A DNA stretch of 64,000 bases from Zygnema cylindricum (GCA_037447655.1 JBBHKE010000276.1:124001-188000), one strand, 5' to 3'; shown: positions 32,786-45,221, numbered from the stretch's first letter. The notes: a model not told the origin generated them from the sequence alone. Numbers and translations: made by a program.

Positions 32786-35700
32786 TCAACACTTCCCTTT
32801 TCTACATATAAATAGGCATCCTGCATAATTTGCTTGCCAGTTTGCTGCTCCAAGAGTCGTTGCAGATGCACTACACCAAATCTGGCATGCTTTAATGTAT
32901 GTCTTGCATTTATCGGAAGGTTTAGCTAGAGGATACGGGAATGGAATCCATTGCGGAAAAGGACAAGGAGTAGTACAATATGTGGGCACTTGAGATCCAT
33001 TAAGAACTGCAAGACGAGGAAGTCCTGCCCGGTTCATACAAGCCCTTTTGCAAATATTTGCATACTTTGTAGTCGGAAGGGCAAAATTGCATTTAGCGTC
33101 ACATTCCGATTTATACCAAATTCCGTTGTCTCCAAAGACATTCGAGGAAGCAGGGCACCCACAATACCGCCCAAGTTTTCTCCCACATGGAATGTGTAAA
33201 AGTTGTCCGGGATAGATCGACGAAGAATTTAGCAGATTGTTAATTGCAGTAATGGACTCCAAAGTTGCATTCTTCTCACAGCTGTCTCTCATAATCTCTA
33301 CAATGTATGCGAGAGTGTCGTTTTCCTGGACAGTATAGGGAATCAAACTGACTCCCAAATGCTCTTCCGTGAGAGAGTCATCCAGACAGACCAGCTGCCC
33401 GACTCGCCAGTACGAGCCAAAACACTGCACATGGAACCGTACCAAAACGCCTCCGTTAGAAAAAGGATTTTGGATTGTACAAAACAAGGAGCATAAAGCA
33501 TTTAAACGGAAAAAAGAATTTCCCTTCTTCCCACTCACCCTCTGTCCTGGGTTCATCCTTAAGAATTCCGCAGCAGAGATATTGGCAGCGCTCCACAGAG
33601 AAGGACAGCTGTCACCGTGCTTCACGCGGTGCCATCTGGCGCACTTCCTGAGCATCACTGAAGCCTCCGAGGAGCTCTGCAATACGACGACATAAATGAC
33701 AAAATAAAATAAAAGAATAAGATGGGGCACTGGGCAGAAAACATGCAAGCCATCCCGGGAATCGAAAGACAATTGTGTCGTGTCAGAAGATACTCACCAT
33801 GTTTGTGCACAAACTGTGGCCATTCTCAACCGATTTATCGCAGCTGAGACCAGGATTGAACCTGCAAAAAAATCCAGAAAGGAAAAAAAAATACGTCACT
33901 TTCACAATCGCTGAGACCTTGACCCTAAACCAAGAAAACCGAGATGCAACACAACACGCTATTTCAACATCAACTCCATAAATTCATCCTATTCCCAACC
34001 TGATACCGAGACCATCCCATCTCCCTACCCACAACCGCACCTCATCAAGTCCTCCTTGGACACTCCCAGCCTTTCCTCCAGTGTGTGACACGTGTCACCC
34101 TCCCGTGCTTCCTGGGCTTGGGTGCAACGGGTGAAGTCCTCCGGCGCTCGCCGGCTCATCTCCAGACAGAGGTCGGTTCCGGGCAGAAGAGGATTTCGGC
34201 AGTCAAGGTGCGCGTTAGCGGCTGCGAGAGCCTCCGGTGTCACGCTCCTATTGACCGCCACTTCCGCACAGCTGGCACCGCTCTTGGAACTCACCAGGAA
34301 GTTTCTGCGGCAGCCGCCCTTGCCGCCCACCGCTACCACCAGGCCTGACGGAGGACATGGACGAAGACAAGAATTGTCAGTTTTTTGTCTGTTTGTCGTT
34401 TTCTTTTGTTTGTTTAGTTATCGTTTGATTAACAATGAGTGATTTAATCCGACCGCTGTGTGATTTAGGAAAAGAAATAAGCAACTTTTTTGTTTGTTAG
34501 TTTGGTGGAAAATTGAGATATTGAGAAAATCACAAGAGAAGAATGTTTCAGAAAAGATGTAGATTCAATCAAAGAGTGCAGATTTATCTTACCACTTTGC
34601 AAGGATTCCGAACAGTTTAGCCATTGGTTCAAAGACTGGAATTCAGCAAGTGAAATATCCCATCGATTTGCAATTTTCTGCACGGTCAGAAAACAGTAAA
34701 AAACAAAGATGTCAGTCACAGATGATGCCAAGAGAGGCCCTCACGTCTACCCCTTCCCTCTGCTTCCTTCTCATCTCCTTCTTTCACTTCCCTCTATGCA
34801 TCTGGCTGGACTGACCTGGCAGGTATCTCCGGGCGCCACTGTGTGCGTCTGTACTCCCTCCTCCCTCCCCCCCACACAGGTGGGCGATCCGTCTCCCCGT
34901 GCCCCTATCACCAATCCCTGCAACACAGCCCGCCTTCCGCCTCAGTAATGATTCCACAATTTTCAAACAAAACTAGTCTTTCATACAGTCGGAGCTTTTA
35001 AATCTATTCCTTTTACAACCATACTTCCCTTTTTCACTTCTTCATCCTCTCCTTTCCTCTTTTCATTTTCTTCCTTCTTTCTTACATCATTCTATCTAAG
35101 CATTCATTGATTCATTTTTCTCGAGTAAGCGATTGATTGTCTGGGCAAGAACAAGAAAGGAAAAAAAACAAGAGAAAACAAGAAAGGAAAAAAACAAGAA
35201 AGGCTTGGTCTGTACCTCGGGGCAGGCGCAGTAGTAGTTCCCATCGGGCGCATTTTCGCAGACTCCGGCGCCGCAAGGGTTGGGATTCTGCGCACACGCG
35301 TCCGCCCTCGCGCACTTCGGCGGACTCGTCTGCCGGTTCTCCGCGAATCCCGGAGGACACGTGCAGCGCGCCTCCCCGCCCTCCACGCGACACGTGCCTG
35401 CGCCACACGGGCTGGCGGGGCTGTGGCAGGGGGAGGAGGGAGAGAGAGACACGGGAAAGAGGCCCTGCAGACTGGAGAGGGCAAAAGGGAAGGCGATATC
35501 AGAATATAAAATCACACTATTATAGTTCATTGATTATCAGTCAAGAGAAGAAAAAGTAAAGAGAAGTGAAACTGGAATTGGGTGGAGACGAGGGGAGGGA
35601 GGGAGGGAGGGAGGCTTGCCTGGTGATGCCGCAGGTGCCGGGGCCCTCGGAGGCCTTGATGTAGAGGTGGCCGTTGTCGCCCCACTGGGGGCCCCACGAG

Positions 35701-36204
35701 TTCTTGACGATCCAGTAGAGGCCGTTGGTGGGACACGTGGCATAGCCCACTATGAGCACCACATGGTTCACGGCGCCGCCACACGGCCCGGAAAAGAACC
35801 CGCCGCGGTACTCCTGAACCCAGAATTGCAAGGTGGCAGTGAGATAACAGCTCCAAATATAATCACGAAAAGACTAGGAAAGGGAACCGGGAATGAAGAG
35901 AGAGAAGGACCGAAAAGAAAGAACAAAGCGGAGAGAAGAAAGCGAAGAAGGGAAAAACAAGGCTCACATGCAGGTTCTCGGCATTGATGAAGACGATGAC
36001 GGGGCCCATGGCGACCGCCTGCTTCATCGCGAGAACACTCCTCGCAGGCACCGCCTCCCAGCCCGCCAGCTGGCACACCCACGGGGAGCCACGTCAGCAG
36101 CCAGACACAGGAAAGGTGGAACCATTACAGCGACAGGGAAATACTTGTAATTAAAAGATTTTAATTGAGAAAAAATAAAAAACCATGGAGACAACTCATA
36201 GGAA

Positions 36205-36277
<73 letters not shown>

Positions 36278-37225
36278 TGAGAGAAATAGACCAATTGAGA
36301 AAAAAGAAAGTGAGAAAAAAGTTGTAGAAAAAAACAAAAAAACAAAAAGGGGATGAGAGAGAGAGAGGGAAAGGAAGAAAGAGTAGAGAGAGAGAGAGTG
36401 AGGGAGAGAGAGAGAGAGAGTGGGAGCCTCACCGCCAGCCCCGGCTGCGGGTGCCGTCTTGCCGCCTGGCAGGTGGCGTTGGCGGCCGTGTAGGGGTAGG
36501 CGCGGCGGCTGGAGAGGCCGCCTGCCGCATACACATAGGCCAGAGCCGTCTCGGGCCAGCCGCCCTGGCAGCCGCCGCCCGCGCTCCCGCAGTCGCAGAT
36601 TTCCTGCTCGGACCCCTCCTGGAGCCCTCCCGCGCCCCCCCCTGCGATGCGCGCCGCCATCGTCACGGCATCGGCCGCCGCCACCGCCCAGCAGCTGCCG
36701 CACTGCACCCGCCACGTCAGCACCGGGACACGTCAGCAACAGGACACGTCAGCATTATGTCATGTCGAGTCATGTCATGTTATAGCAGCGGAAGGAGACG
36801 AAGGGCTGGGAGGTGGAGGGACTTACAGCTCCCTGGTCGTGGACGGAGGTTTTCGCGGTAGTCTCCCTCCAGTCCACCGACTCGGGCACTGCCACGTGGC
36901 TCGCCCAGCGGAAGCTGGCGTCCACATTCGCACGTGTCGGAGCTGATGTCAGCGGCGGCACCACCAGGCCGTAAGCGCGACGCTGTGTTACGAGAAGCTT
37001 CCGTGTCCCTTCCTGCGAGCCTCGCAGCTGCTGCTCGGCTGCCGGAGCTGTAGAGTCCGAGGCTTGGAGGAGGTGCCAGAGGGGGAGGGGGGAGGGGGAG
37101 GTAAGAGGCCCTCTTTTCTGAATTTGCAAGTGCTTCTCAAAGGCGGTGAGGTCAGCCATGGCGGAATGCACCGCTAATAAAGAGAATACGACGGCCATGA
37201 CGAGCTTTTTAAGAGGCAATTCCAT
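32786..37225 (-). CDS. Secreted papain-like protease with EGF-like, five LysM and CX3C-rich domains
   Basis: Eleven exons join in phase: 37,225-36,827; 36,702-36,433; 36,069-35,968; 35,813-35,620; 35,420-35,216; 34,917-34,816; 34,677-34,593; 34,344-34,041; 33,861-33,798; 33,676-33,539; 33,424-32,786 (stop TGA). The product has 833 residues. Domains: signal peptide (1-24, cut after SAMA); prosegment 25-113 without a recognisable ERFNIN/I29 pattern; C1A protease about 114-322 with Gln131, Cys137 (CGSCW), His274 and Asn295 (KNSWG); EGF-like 326-358 and 364-404; LysM 414-458, 468-513, 526-573, 590-634 and 649-701; then 14 cysteines with five CX3C motifs (709-833). Introns are GT-AG except intron 4 (GC-AG, AG|GCAAGC). 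LysM modules bind GlcNAc glycans, so the protease is probably held at a wall or chitin surface (inference). An in-frame ATG at 37,255 would add ten residues; the second ATG gives the better signal peptide. Exons are much richer in GC than the flanks. Confidence 0.86.
36070..36432 (-). repeat. Intron 2 with (GA/CT) microsatellites
   Basis: Intron 2 of the protease gene (363 bp) holds a long perfect (GA)n run at about 36,211-36,273 and shorter runs at 36,355-36,420 (CT on the sense strand). It ends with a likely branch site TGCTGACGTGG about 30 bp before the acceptor. Confidence 0.8.
36703..36826 (-). other. Intron 1 with tandem TGCTGACGTG repeats
   Basis: This 124-bp intron separates GA133 from Cys134. 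Just before the acceptor, three copies of a 16-bp unit TGCTGACGTGTCC.. lie at 36,712-36,754. Each copy holds a plant-like branch-point motif (CTGAC) and a TGACGTG bZIP core. Confidence 0.7.
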
Positions 37226-37671
37226 GTTTCTCTTTATCTTTAGCTCTCTCAGCATCTATATCTGTCTTTCTGTTAGTGGAACGTTTTCAATTTTTTTTTT
37301 TTTAATGAATTCCCTTCGTAATTTTTGTGAATTTTTTCTCCGGGCTCTCTTCTCTCTTTTTTCCCCACACTCTCTCCCTCGCTCTCTCTTCCTGTCCTCT
37401 ATTGTTATTTTTCACCAAGCTCTTTATCCAAACTAGTTTTGTCGTTTTCTGCTACACCTCACTTGAATCTAGTTTATCACTTCTCTCTTCCTTTCCCTTC
37501 ACTCCTCGTCCTATCTCTCTCCTCTCTCTCTCTCTCTCTCTTCCTCTCTCTCTTCCTCTCTTCCACCTTTCTCCTACCTATGACTAGCGTCAGGTCTGGG
37601 CTATATAGGTTCTTGCAGTCCAGCGTCAGCCTCCTTATCTCTGTCCCCCTAGACTCTTCTTCTTCCACGTG
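37226..37671 (-). promoter_or_regulatory. Putative promoter and purine-rich 5' UTR of the protease gene
   Basis: On the minus strand a TATA-like CTATATAG lies at 37,602-37,608. A G-box CACGTG (in CCACGTGG) lies at 37,666-37,671, about 60 bp further upstream. Between TATA and the ATG the sense strand is GA-rich, with a (GA)n tract at about 37,520-37,560. The transcription start is not visible; about 37,570 would fit the TATA position. Confidence 0.5.
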
Positions 37672-37874
37672 GCGACAACCTACCGGCGGCAATTTCCCGT
37701 CCGGACGCTTAGGATCCGGACGAGCCTTGACTGCCGTACCGATACGCGAAGCGAAAAAATCGTTAAGTTCGGAGACGGGGAATAAGACTGCGGGTTTCAG
37801 AAAGTTCGCCAATGGGCAAACGTGTCGGGACTACAACCAGGGTGCCGGCTTTAAGCAAAACGACAAGTGATGTG

Positions 37875-40800
37875 TACGAGTGTACGGAAGTTGAAAGGCG
37901 GGGATTTGGATTTTTTCTTAAGACTGGAGGCACGTGCAAATGGTGGCGGTGGTTGAACGATTGATCGATTTGGATTCTCCGATTAATACGTTGATGTGTC
38001 AATAATGGCAACTATTTTGGACGGCTCGGATTGTTTATAATGGTAACTGTACTTGTATGTACGAATTGTTGAGTGCGTTGCAGGTGCAATAAGTGATGAC
38101 GTGCGGATTTGCATCAACTGTTTGTCTGTTTGCCTCCTGATCAACAGGAAACGTATTGCCGAATATAAAATATTGCTCTGTGACGACAAAATCGTGTCAT
38201 CGTCATTATTGATTTGAATGATGGCCGGTTTGGATCTTCTGCCCGACGTGGGCTTTTCGGCGCATTCTAGAAATCCACTTGCGTTCCCAGTTTAACGGCT
38301 CCCAACGGCTGGAGAAAGCGACAAAGTGAAGCTTTTTTTCGGGCGTACGCGGCCTTCCGGGCCGGGCGTACAAAGTTTTTCTACCAAAAAATAAAATCCG
38401 AAATTTATGGAGAAGTCGAGGCTCCGTATTCTGGACCATTAGTACTAATGTACTATAGTGCGGTTTTTTGTGCGACCATATTCTACGCACAAAAGGATTA
38501 GATCCATCGTTGTTCAAATCGCGCGATTTTTTCCTTTTTTGCGATTGAAACGTATAATTCGTGACTTTTGAAAAAATCGTAAAAAAACGTGTACTGTAAA
38601 CTGAAACTGAAATTTTACGGAAACCTGTAAACTAATTACTGTAACTGTACATTTTTTTACGGATATGTACGGAAAAAAACGGGAAATATGCGTCGCACTT
38701 ATTGGTACTTTCTGTTCAGTGAACTGAACAGAAATACCACGGAAGTTGTACGTTATATAATCAAAAATGTACGGACATTTTCGAAAAGAGACGTTGAACG
38801 TCACAATAATTTCGCGCGTTCAGTTTGAAATTTGTACGGGCGTCTTCTTCAATTTTTTTTGAAAGTAGACGCCATGGAACAGAGAAGAAATTGCTAAAAT
38901 TGTTACCTTCGCAACATTCAAACCCGGGTACGTTAACTGCGTAGCATACCCTAAGGTGTACGTCAGGAATACCATTTTGTAAAGTCATTTCATTACCAGC
39001 AGGAATTGTGATAAAAATTTAAAGAGTTTATTTTTTTACCGCTCATTTAACGGGAAAAACTTGCCAACTGCGTTATATGTAATAGTTTTTTGTTTTTTTA
39101 TGTACGGAATAGTACGGAAGGAAATTCATTAACGATTTTTTGCGATTTGATCAAAAGGTTCAATGCGTTTGTTACGTATAATTCGTCACGTACGGTACGT
39201 TCGCACTAATCGTCGTGAACAACTATGATTAGATCATTAGAACAGGTATAGTGCGAGCATTGCAAGTAATTTGGAATGTTTTTTCACCCTCTACTTCTAA
39301 CTTTGGGGTAAATTTAGAGTTTTTTCAGGTGTGCTAAACATATCTAAAATCACAATTAAACAATCATCAATCGGCTGCTCTTAAATGAATTGTAACATCA
39401 TAGAAAGCATTCGCGAATTTAGCTTGCAACACGAGCAAAGGGTGGTGTCAAAAACTTATATTTGATGTTTACAATGGAAATTGTTCTCAATTTTTTATGC
39501 CAATATGACTACCTTAGGCGTCTATAATGAGGTATATTTAGCACTCTGCCCGCTTCGGAGTAAATAGAAGCGAACCGATCTAAACCAAAAAAAAAGATTT
39601 TTTTACTTAACTTGGTTCGTTAAATTTGATTTTTGATTTCGTATTTTGGTTTGGTTCCAATGATTCCAAAAACCGCTGGTTTGGCTCAAGCAAAATCCGG
39701 TTTAAATCATTGTACAATAGGTGAACTTACGGAAGTATTATTTGTTCGCAAAAAACCTAATGATCTATTAATCATTTATAAAATAAGACTCTACATTTTA
39801 AATAAAATATTGTTGGGGTTCCTTAATATTTCATCGACAACTTTTTACATTTTTTAAGGTTATTAAAGATTGAGAAATTCTCGTAATTCAATTCCCCAAT
39901 TGGGTTTAAACCATGCAGTACGGTTCAAACTGATATTACACCGAACCAAACAAGAATAGGGTAGAGAATTTCGTGTGTTTTTTATTTCTTTATTTTACAT
40001 CTTTAAGAAAACGTATTTTATCTTGTAGCTTAAAACCGATGCTTTGGTTCCTAATTTTTTTTTCTCTAAATAAACATTATAATGAGTAAATATTGTTATT
40101 GGAAAACAACGCCGCTTCCAATTTCACGTTTATAGGTAAAACTTATAGCACACTAATGTCATTTATTTAGTTAAACCTGTTAATAAGTTTAAATTGTTTG
40201 GATGCGCGTCGATAATGTATGCACGCAACAGTAAACAATCACGTGTACTTCAAATGTGTGCAAGTGTACCATGTATCTGATTTTGCATAATGTATATCGC
40301 GATTTAAGCTATCTTTAAACATTGGATTAAATATTTTGGGGTGTTACATATTTTCTGTTATTTTGGTGAAACTTTAGCTGTTGATATAACTGAAAAGAAA
40401 ATATTGGTTGTTCTATTTCGTATCTTTTTAATAAAAAGGAATATAAAAAAATAGATTGTAAAGTTGTCAACAATCATAGCACAATCATGTGAGGTAAAAA
40501 AGGGAAATGAAAATCCTACATCGTAAGATATGCTAAAATAAAACTATTGCTTGACAATTTTTTGAATAAATCAATATCGACTTTAACCTTCATACCCAAA
40601 TGATTAAGCAAAAAAATGCTAATAAAAATCGATTTTTCCCGTGTACCCAAAATTGGTAATTGATGAGTACTCCCTCGACCAAGAAACTTTTCATAGTTAG
40701 TCGCTAATAACAAAGAATGTTGATTTTAGTTTGTTGTAGCTATTTATAGCATAGGTTTATCGTTAGTTATTCACAAATTATAATAAAAATGGACGGTGTA

Positions 40801-42499
40801 TATTTGTAACGTGCCTTTTGCAGTATAGTAAGGCCCCTCCTTGGAATAATGTTCAACGCCCATCGTTATGAGCGTTATGAATTTTTTAGCGTCAGTGCGA
40901 AACAAGAATGTATATGACTACATCGCCCGTATTTCCTAGCGTTAATGGGTTTATTTTGGATAATGGCAAAATTAGAATAAATAACACTAGTTTAGTGCAA
41001 GGTGACGTGGCGATTTGTAGTCCACATCCTTAAATAGTGTTGTTATCATTAATTTGTGACTTCTGGCAAAAAAAAGTCTCAACTCAATTAGTGCTATTTG
41101 TGTTAGTTTTCTGCCAAAAAAAAACCGCTACCATGTGTTGTTAACTCTAATAGCGATGGCAGTGCAGTTTTCTGGGTTTTTTTTTTGGCTCATCCTCTAA
41201 CTACTACGGTTCAATTATGACGGCTCAATTAGCGTGTCATTACAATACCTATATATTTTTTACGTGTTTTTTTTTTTTTCGTTTGTTGTTCATCCATTAA
41301 CGGATGAAATTTTCCTTGTTCGGCTTAGTCAAAACAATATTTTCACGACCGTATCGGTTCTCTGCCGGATGTCCACATTGAAATCTCAGTATTATTTGGT
41401 CCTTACCGTTGGGAATTTGCCCATACGGTTTGTTCTCATTCGCCGGCGACGACCGACGCTCTTTTTTAAGTCGACTCGGAGCTAAAGACATTTTTACGCG
41501 TCGATTCCTAACCGACATTTTTGCGAGGAGTAACCGACAGAGAAAGTGGAAGTTTAACGGCTTGGCTAACTATTAGGTCGGTTGGATCCAGAAACTTGGC
41601 GCCTGGGTCACAGAATTGTCAGCTTGTAACCATCAGTCCTAAAATCCCAGAGTAGCGACAAAAGGATAAAGCAGCAGGCGTTGACTTACAGCTAAAATAC
41701 AAAATATATGTCGTACCTGAAATTAATGATGAAGACAGGCTGGAAATCAGTGAAGGATCGTTCAATTTTCACCAAACATCATGTACTTTGATGATTGTAC
41801 GATTCTGAGCGACGTTTTTATTTCATCGGCTTGCGTTCGATCCGTCCAAAATTTGTCGGCCGAAGAATTCGTTCAGCACTTTTGTTCCAAGTTGCGGTGT
41901 CAAATCCAATTTGCATAAATATTGTCGTTTTGTAATCGCGTTTTCACAAGCGTCACAAAAGGACAGTAAAGTGTGACCAGATGCAATAACGGAACAGCCA
42001 CGTCAACTTGATTCTTGTCTGTGATGAAAGTACGAAATCCGTTCCGTTGGAAACACCTTTTTACTTTATCCTTAGAGTACGGAGTATCGAAATAGAGTAC
42101 GGTCCTATGTAGCGGTTTTCAGATCAAAAGATACGAAAAGTTCGGCTCCCACTCGGACCATTTCCGTCTCGTAAACTGAAATCTTTATTTGAAAAAGTGC
42201 CCGTTTGACGCGATGAGACGATTGAATAGGATTGATGGATCGATTGCAGGAACCGTATTATAATTCTGGCCATTTAATTCGTGGCCGGTGAACAAAAACG
42301 AGGACAAACCATTGGAACAACAAATAAATGAAGAATAACGTATTTTTCCAGCTGTTTTTAGCATAGAGGTTTCATTGGTACGGATTTTGACTTTTTTACG
42401 AAACTTCTTTATTTTTATAGTTTTATAACTTTTAGTAAAGCTAGTATTCTCTTCTACAGATAAAATGTAGTTAAAATGTCAAAAAAAGGGTTGAAAGTA
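37875..42499. other. AT-rich intergenic DNA
   Basis: No gene is supported. Near 41,135-41,170 CTCTAATAGCGATGGCAGTGCAG resembles the right end of the TA-MITE family. About 39,550-39,960 repeats GGTTTGGTTCC/GGTTTAAATC-like motifs. Neither has definable ends. Confidence 0.45.
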
Positions 42500-43021
42500 C
42501 ACCGTGAATAGCTATTAGAGTTAAGAAAAAAATAGCGTAAACAAATACTTAGTGTTATTAACTCTATTTTGGGTTTAAGGGCCAAACGCCAACAAAAATT
42601 AACGATAATTTATAAACCTAACACTAAGTTGGATACACATTGTAGTCGCGATAGCATGGGTCCACATATTAAACGCTTGAACATGCAAGAACAATTTCTC
42701 ACGATTTTCCCTCGATTTAATGACTAAGAATCATATCTTGTGCGCTTTTCCATGGCGACGCACTCAATTTCTCGTGTTGACGCCTTTATCGGACCCTTAA
42801 ATTAAACTTTTGTACGAAATAATGAGCACTTTTAGTACAAACTGGCACATTTCATACATGACACTAGTTAGAAACAATCAAAATTTGAGTAATTAACGCT
42901 AAATACAAAACTTATATTAACGTAAAAAAAAAAGTAAAACTATTATTTCTACTTTAAGTTCGAGGGTCAAAAGTTTCGGACACCAAATTAGCGACATTAA
43001 CGCAAATAACGATTCACGCTC
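42500..43021. mobile_element. TA-MITE family member, long copy
   Basis: The left end CACCGTGAATAGCTATTAGAG and the right end AACGCAAATAACGATTCACG (then CTC) are diverged inverted repeats, with TA on both sides. The copy is 522 bp and has no ORF. Confidence 0.6.
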
Positions 43022-43023
43022 TA

Positions 43024-44131
43024 GAGAGTTAGAGAGATATTTGAAGTGACGTCAAAATGTGTTTCGTATCATTTTGATTAAGATGTAATAGTATTTTTGT
43101 TTAAATATTTGTTTTTTCTTTTTTCTTACTATGAAGTCAAAGTCGGTCAACGAATTTTATAAAATTTTGAAGTTTGTTATGTTCGCATATTCATTATTTT
43201 TGGGGGCCTTCATGCGTGAATATTATGCGAAGGAAACCTCTATCGTTTTTAACGGCTCAATGTTTTTCTCGTAATGATTTCAAAGTTTGGGCAAATCAAA
43301 TTCCTTTTTGATAAAGCCAAAGATTTTTCCCAAAAAATTCACCAGAATCCATTTTTCTTTCCCTCCAATGAAGTACACAAGTAAAAAATACTAACAACTC
43401 CAATATTCCACGACTATTTCGGTCATTGAGCTTTTGAAGGTCTATTTTGTTTTTAGTGCATAGCGTTGAATTTTTGTACAATATTTCTCGATACGTTACA
43501 AGCAGGTATGATAGAGCCAAATTTTGAAGTGTGTAGCATGTTGCTACATTATTCGATGCTTTATACTTTACATGGGAGCTATATATGTACATCATTAAGT
43601 GCGAAGTGCCCGTTTGTCCTAAAAACTTTAATTACATTCTTATGCGTTTGTAGCCTATTATCAATAATCGATATGTACCCTTTTTTATCTTTCAATACCT
43701 ACGTAATCACATAATTTGCCTATGACGTTTCGTACTAAAATTGTACGAAACAAACCATCACGCGTACCAAACTACTTGTTGATTCATTAAGTATTATCTA
43801 AACCGTACGCCTAAAATTTTGCTAGTAATTTGACCCTTAACCCGCTAAACGAACACTCACTTGTTATTTTGACCTTGGGCTGTCACCTAAATATACCGTT
43901 ATAACGTTTTAAATACATCTCCAAATCGTGCGATTTTTCGCGGACGTCTACTAAACTCATAACTTTGTATTCTATACTTTTAAATACCTATTTATGAACA
44001 AGTTCAATCCTTTATTACACCCTTTCCTTATTTTTAACAAACCTCAGTTAAAACACATTTTACTCTCGAGACGAAACTTCTATAATGTTATACCTCCAAT
44101 AACTTTGAAAAAACTCAGAATTTCTGTCCTC
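43024..44131. other. AT-rich intergenic DNA, nothing recognised
   Basis: No coding region, RNA gene or classifiable repeat could be supported in this stretch. Confidence 0.45.
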
Positions 44132-45115
44132 TCAAGTCAACTTATATTCTGGTCTTCTTAGATAATGCACTTGCCAGAATACAGTATTGCCGACCTTAAA
44201 TCGTTGACCAACCCAATCTATTACCCATCTGTGAACCTCAGATTCTATAGTTATTGAGGGATCCAATTCCAATTTTCTTTCAGTTAGTCGAAGCTTTATT
44301 GGTTTCAATTGACTGAAATGTATCGCTGAATGAAATTTTTGAATGACTGGCTTTGCAAGGGATAAAGATTGCCATTTTACAAAACATAGGTGGTAACCTG
44401 ACAATAAAATAAAATCCATATTGACAGACTCCCATGGTCTTTATGGAATATTCAAAGGTTTTAGGAGACCTTTAGGTTTTTAATTACTAGGTCTACTTTG
44501 TTGGCATGGAACACAACTTTCCACATGCTTGGACACCTTTTTTGCCATACACTGCCAAAAGAATCTGCAAGAAATCGACTTAGAGTTTTATCCTTACCAA
44601 GATGTCCTAAATGTTGATGGGCTTGATGTAAAAGTTGTTTTGTTAAGTCTCCCCCTTCTGGGATGCATAACCTATCCCCAGTTTGCAGTGTCCTATATTC
44701 TAAAGTTTTTGACATGCCTCTTATTCAATGGGTCAAAAATCCCTCCGGAAAGATTATTGCAAATTACAGCAAAATAAGGATTCATGTCATAGACAATTCT
44801 AACAGCTTCTAAAAACATTTCATCTTGAACCATTAGACTTATTTCAAAGCATCTACTTAAAAGATTTGCCACAACATTTGTCTTTCTAGGAATATGTTTG
44901 ATGTTAAATTTGAAATATGCTAATTTCTGCATCCATCTAACCTATCTGCTTGTCATGATCAGTGCATCACTTAATCTTTGTAGATAAAAAAATGCTTTAT
45001 TATCTCAATGAACCGTGAATTCTTTATTATGCAAATAACAACTCCATTTCACCAATGCATGAACAATTACAAGTAATTCATTTTTTTGAGCTGGATAATT
45101 CTTCTCTGCGTCATT
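44132..45115 (-). pseudogene. Ty3/Gypsy pol fragment (RNase H end, integrase, chromodomain-like)
   Basis: On the minus strand the fragment reads in order: the end of a Gypsy RNase H (YFKFNIKHIPRKTNVVANLLSR, about 45,110-44,800), the integrase zinc-binding HHCC region (HQAHQHLGHLGKDKTLSRFL, about 44,640-44,560), then, after a short unrelated stretch, an integrase C-terminal region (FHSAIHFSQLKPIK) and a chromodomain-like tail (SEVHRWVIDWVGQRF). The integrase catalytic core is missing, and frames change near 44,693 and 44,460. This is a chromovirus-type relic; no LTRs are seen. Confidence 0.8.
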
Positions 45116-45221
45116 GAATTTTTGGATTCAAAAGTAATTGGATGAAAGAAGCAATTGGATGAAAGTGTCCAACTTTTTGACTTGTTACTGCACCAGCAGG
45201 ATCGGGATACACCATGTAGGG

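Noticed and set aside
34085-34442. Open frames on the + strand opposite exon 8 of the protease gene
   Set aside because: They are GC-rich antisense shadows; the minus-strand exon has splice sites, phase and LysM residues.
35104-35484. Alternative Arg-rich frame opposite or beside exon 5
   Set aside because: Only the frame with the EGF cysteine pattern joins exons 4 and 6 in phase.
36161-36739. 192-codon minus-strand open frame ending in Ser/Leu repeats
   Set aside because: It is a shifted frame of exon 2 running into the CT repeats of intron 2.
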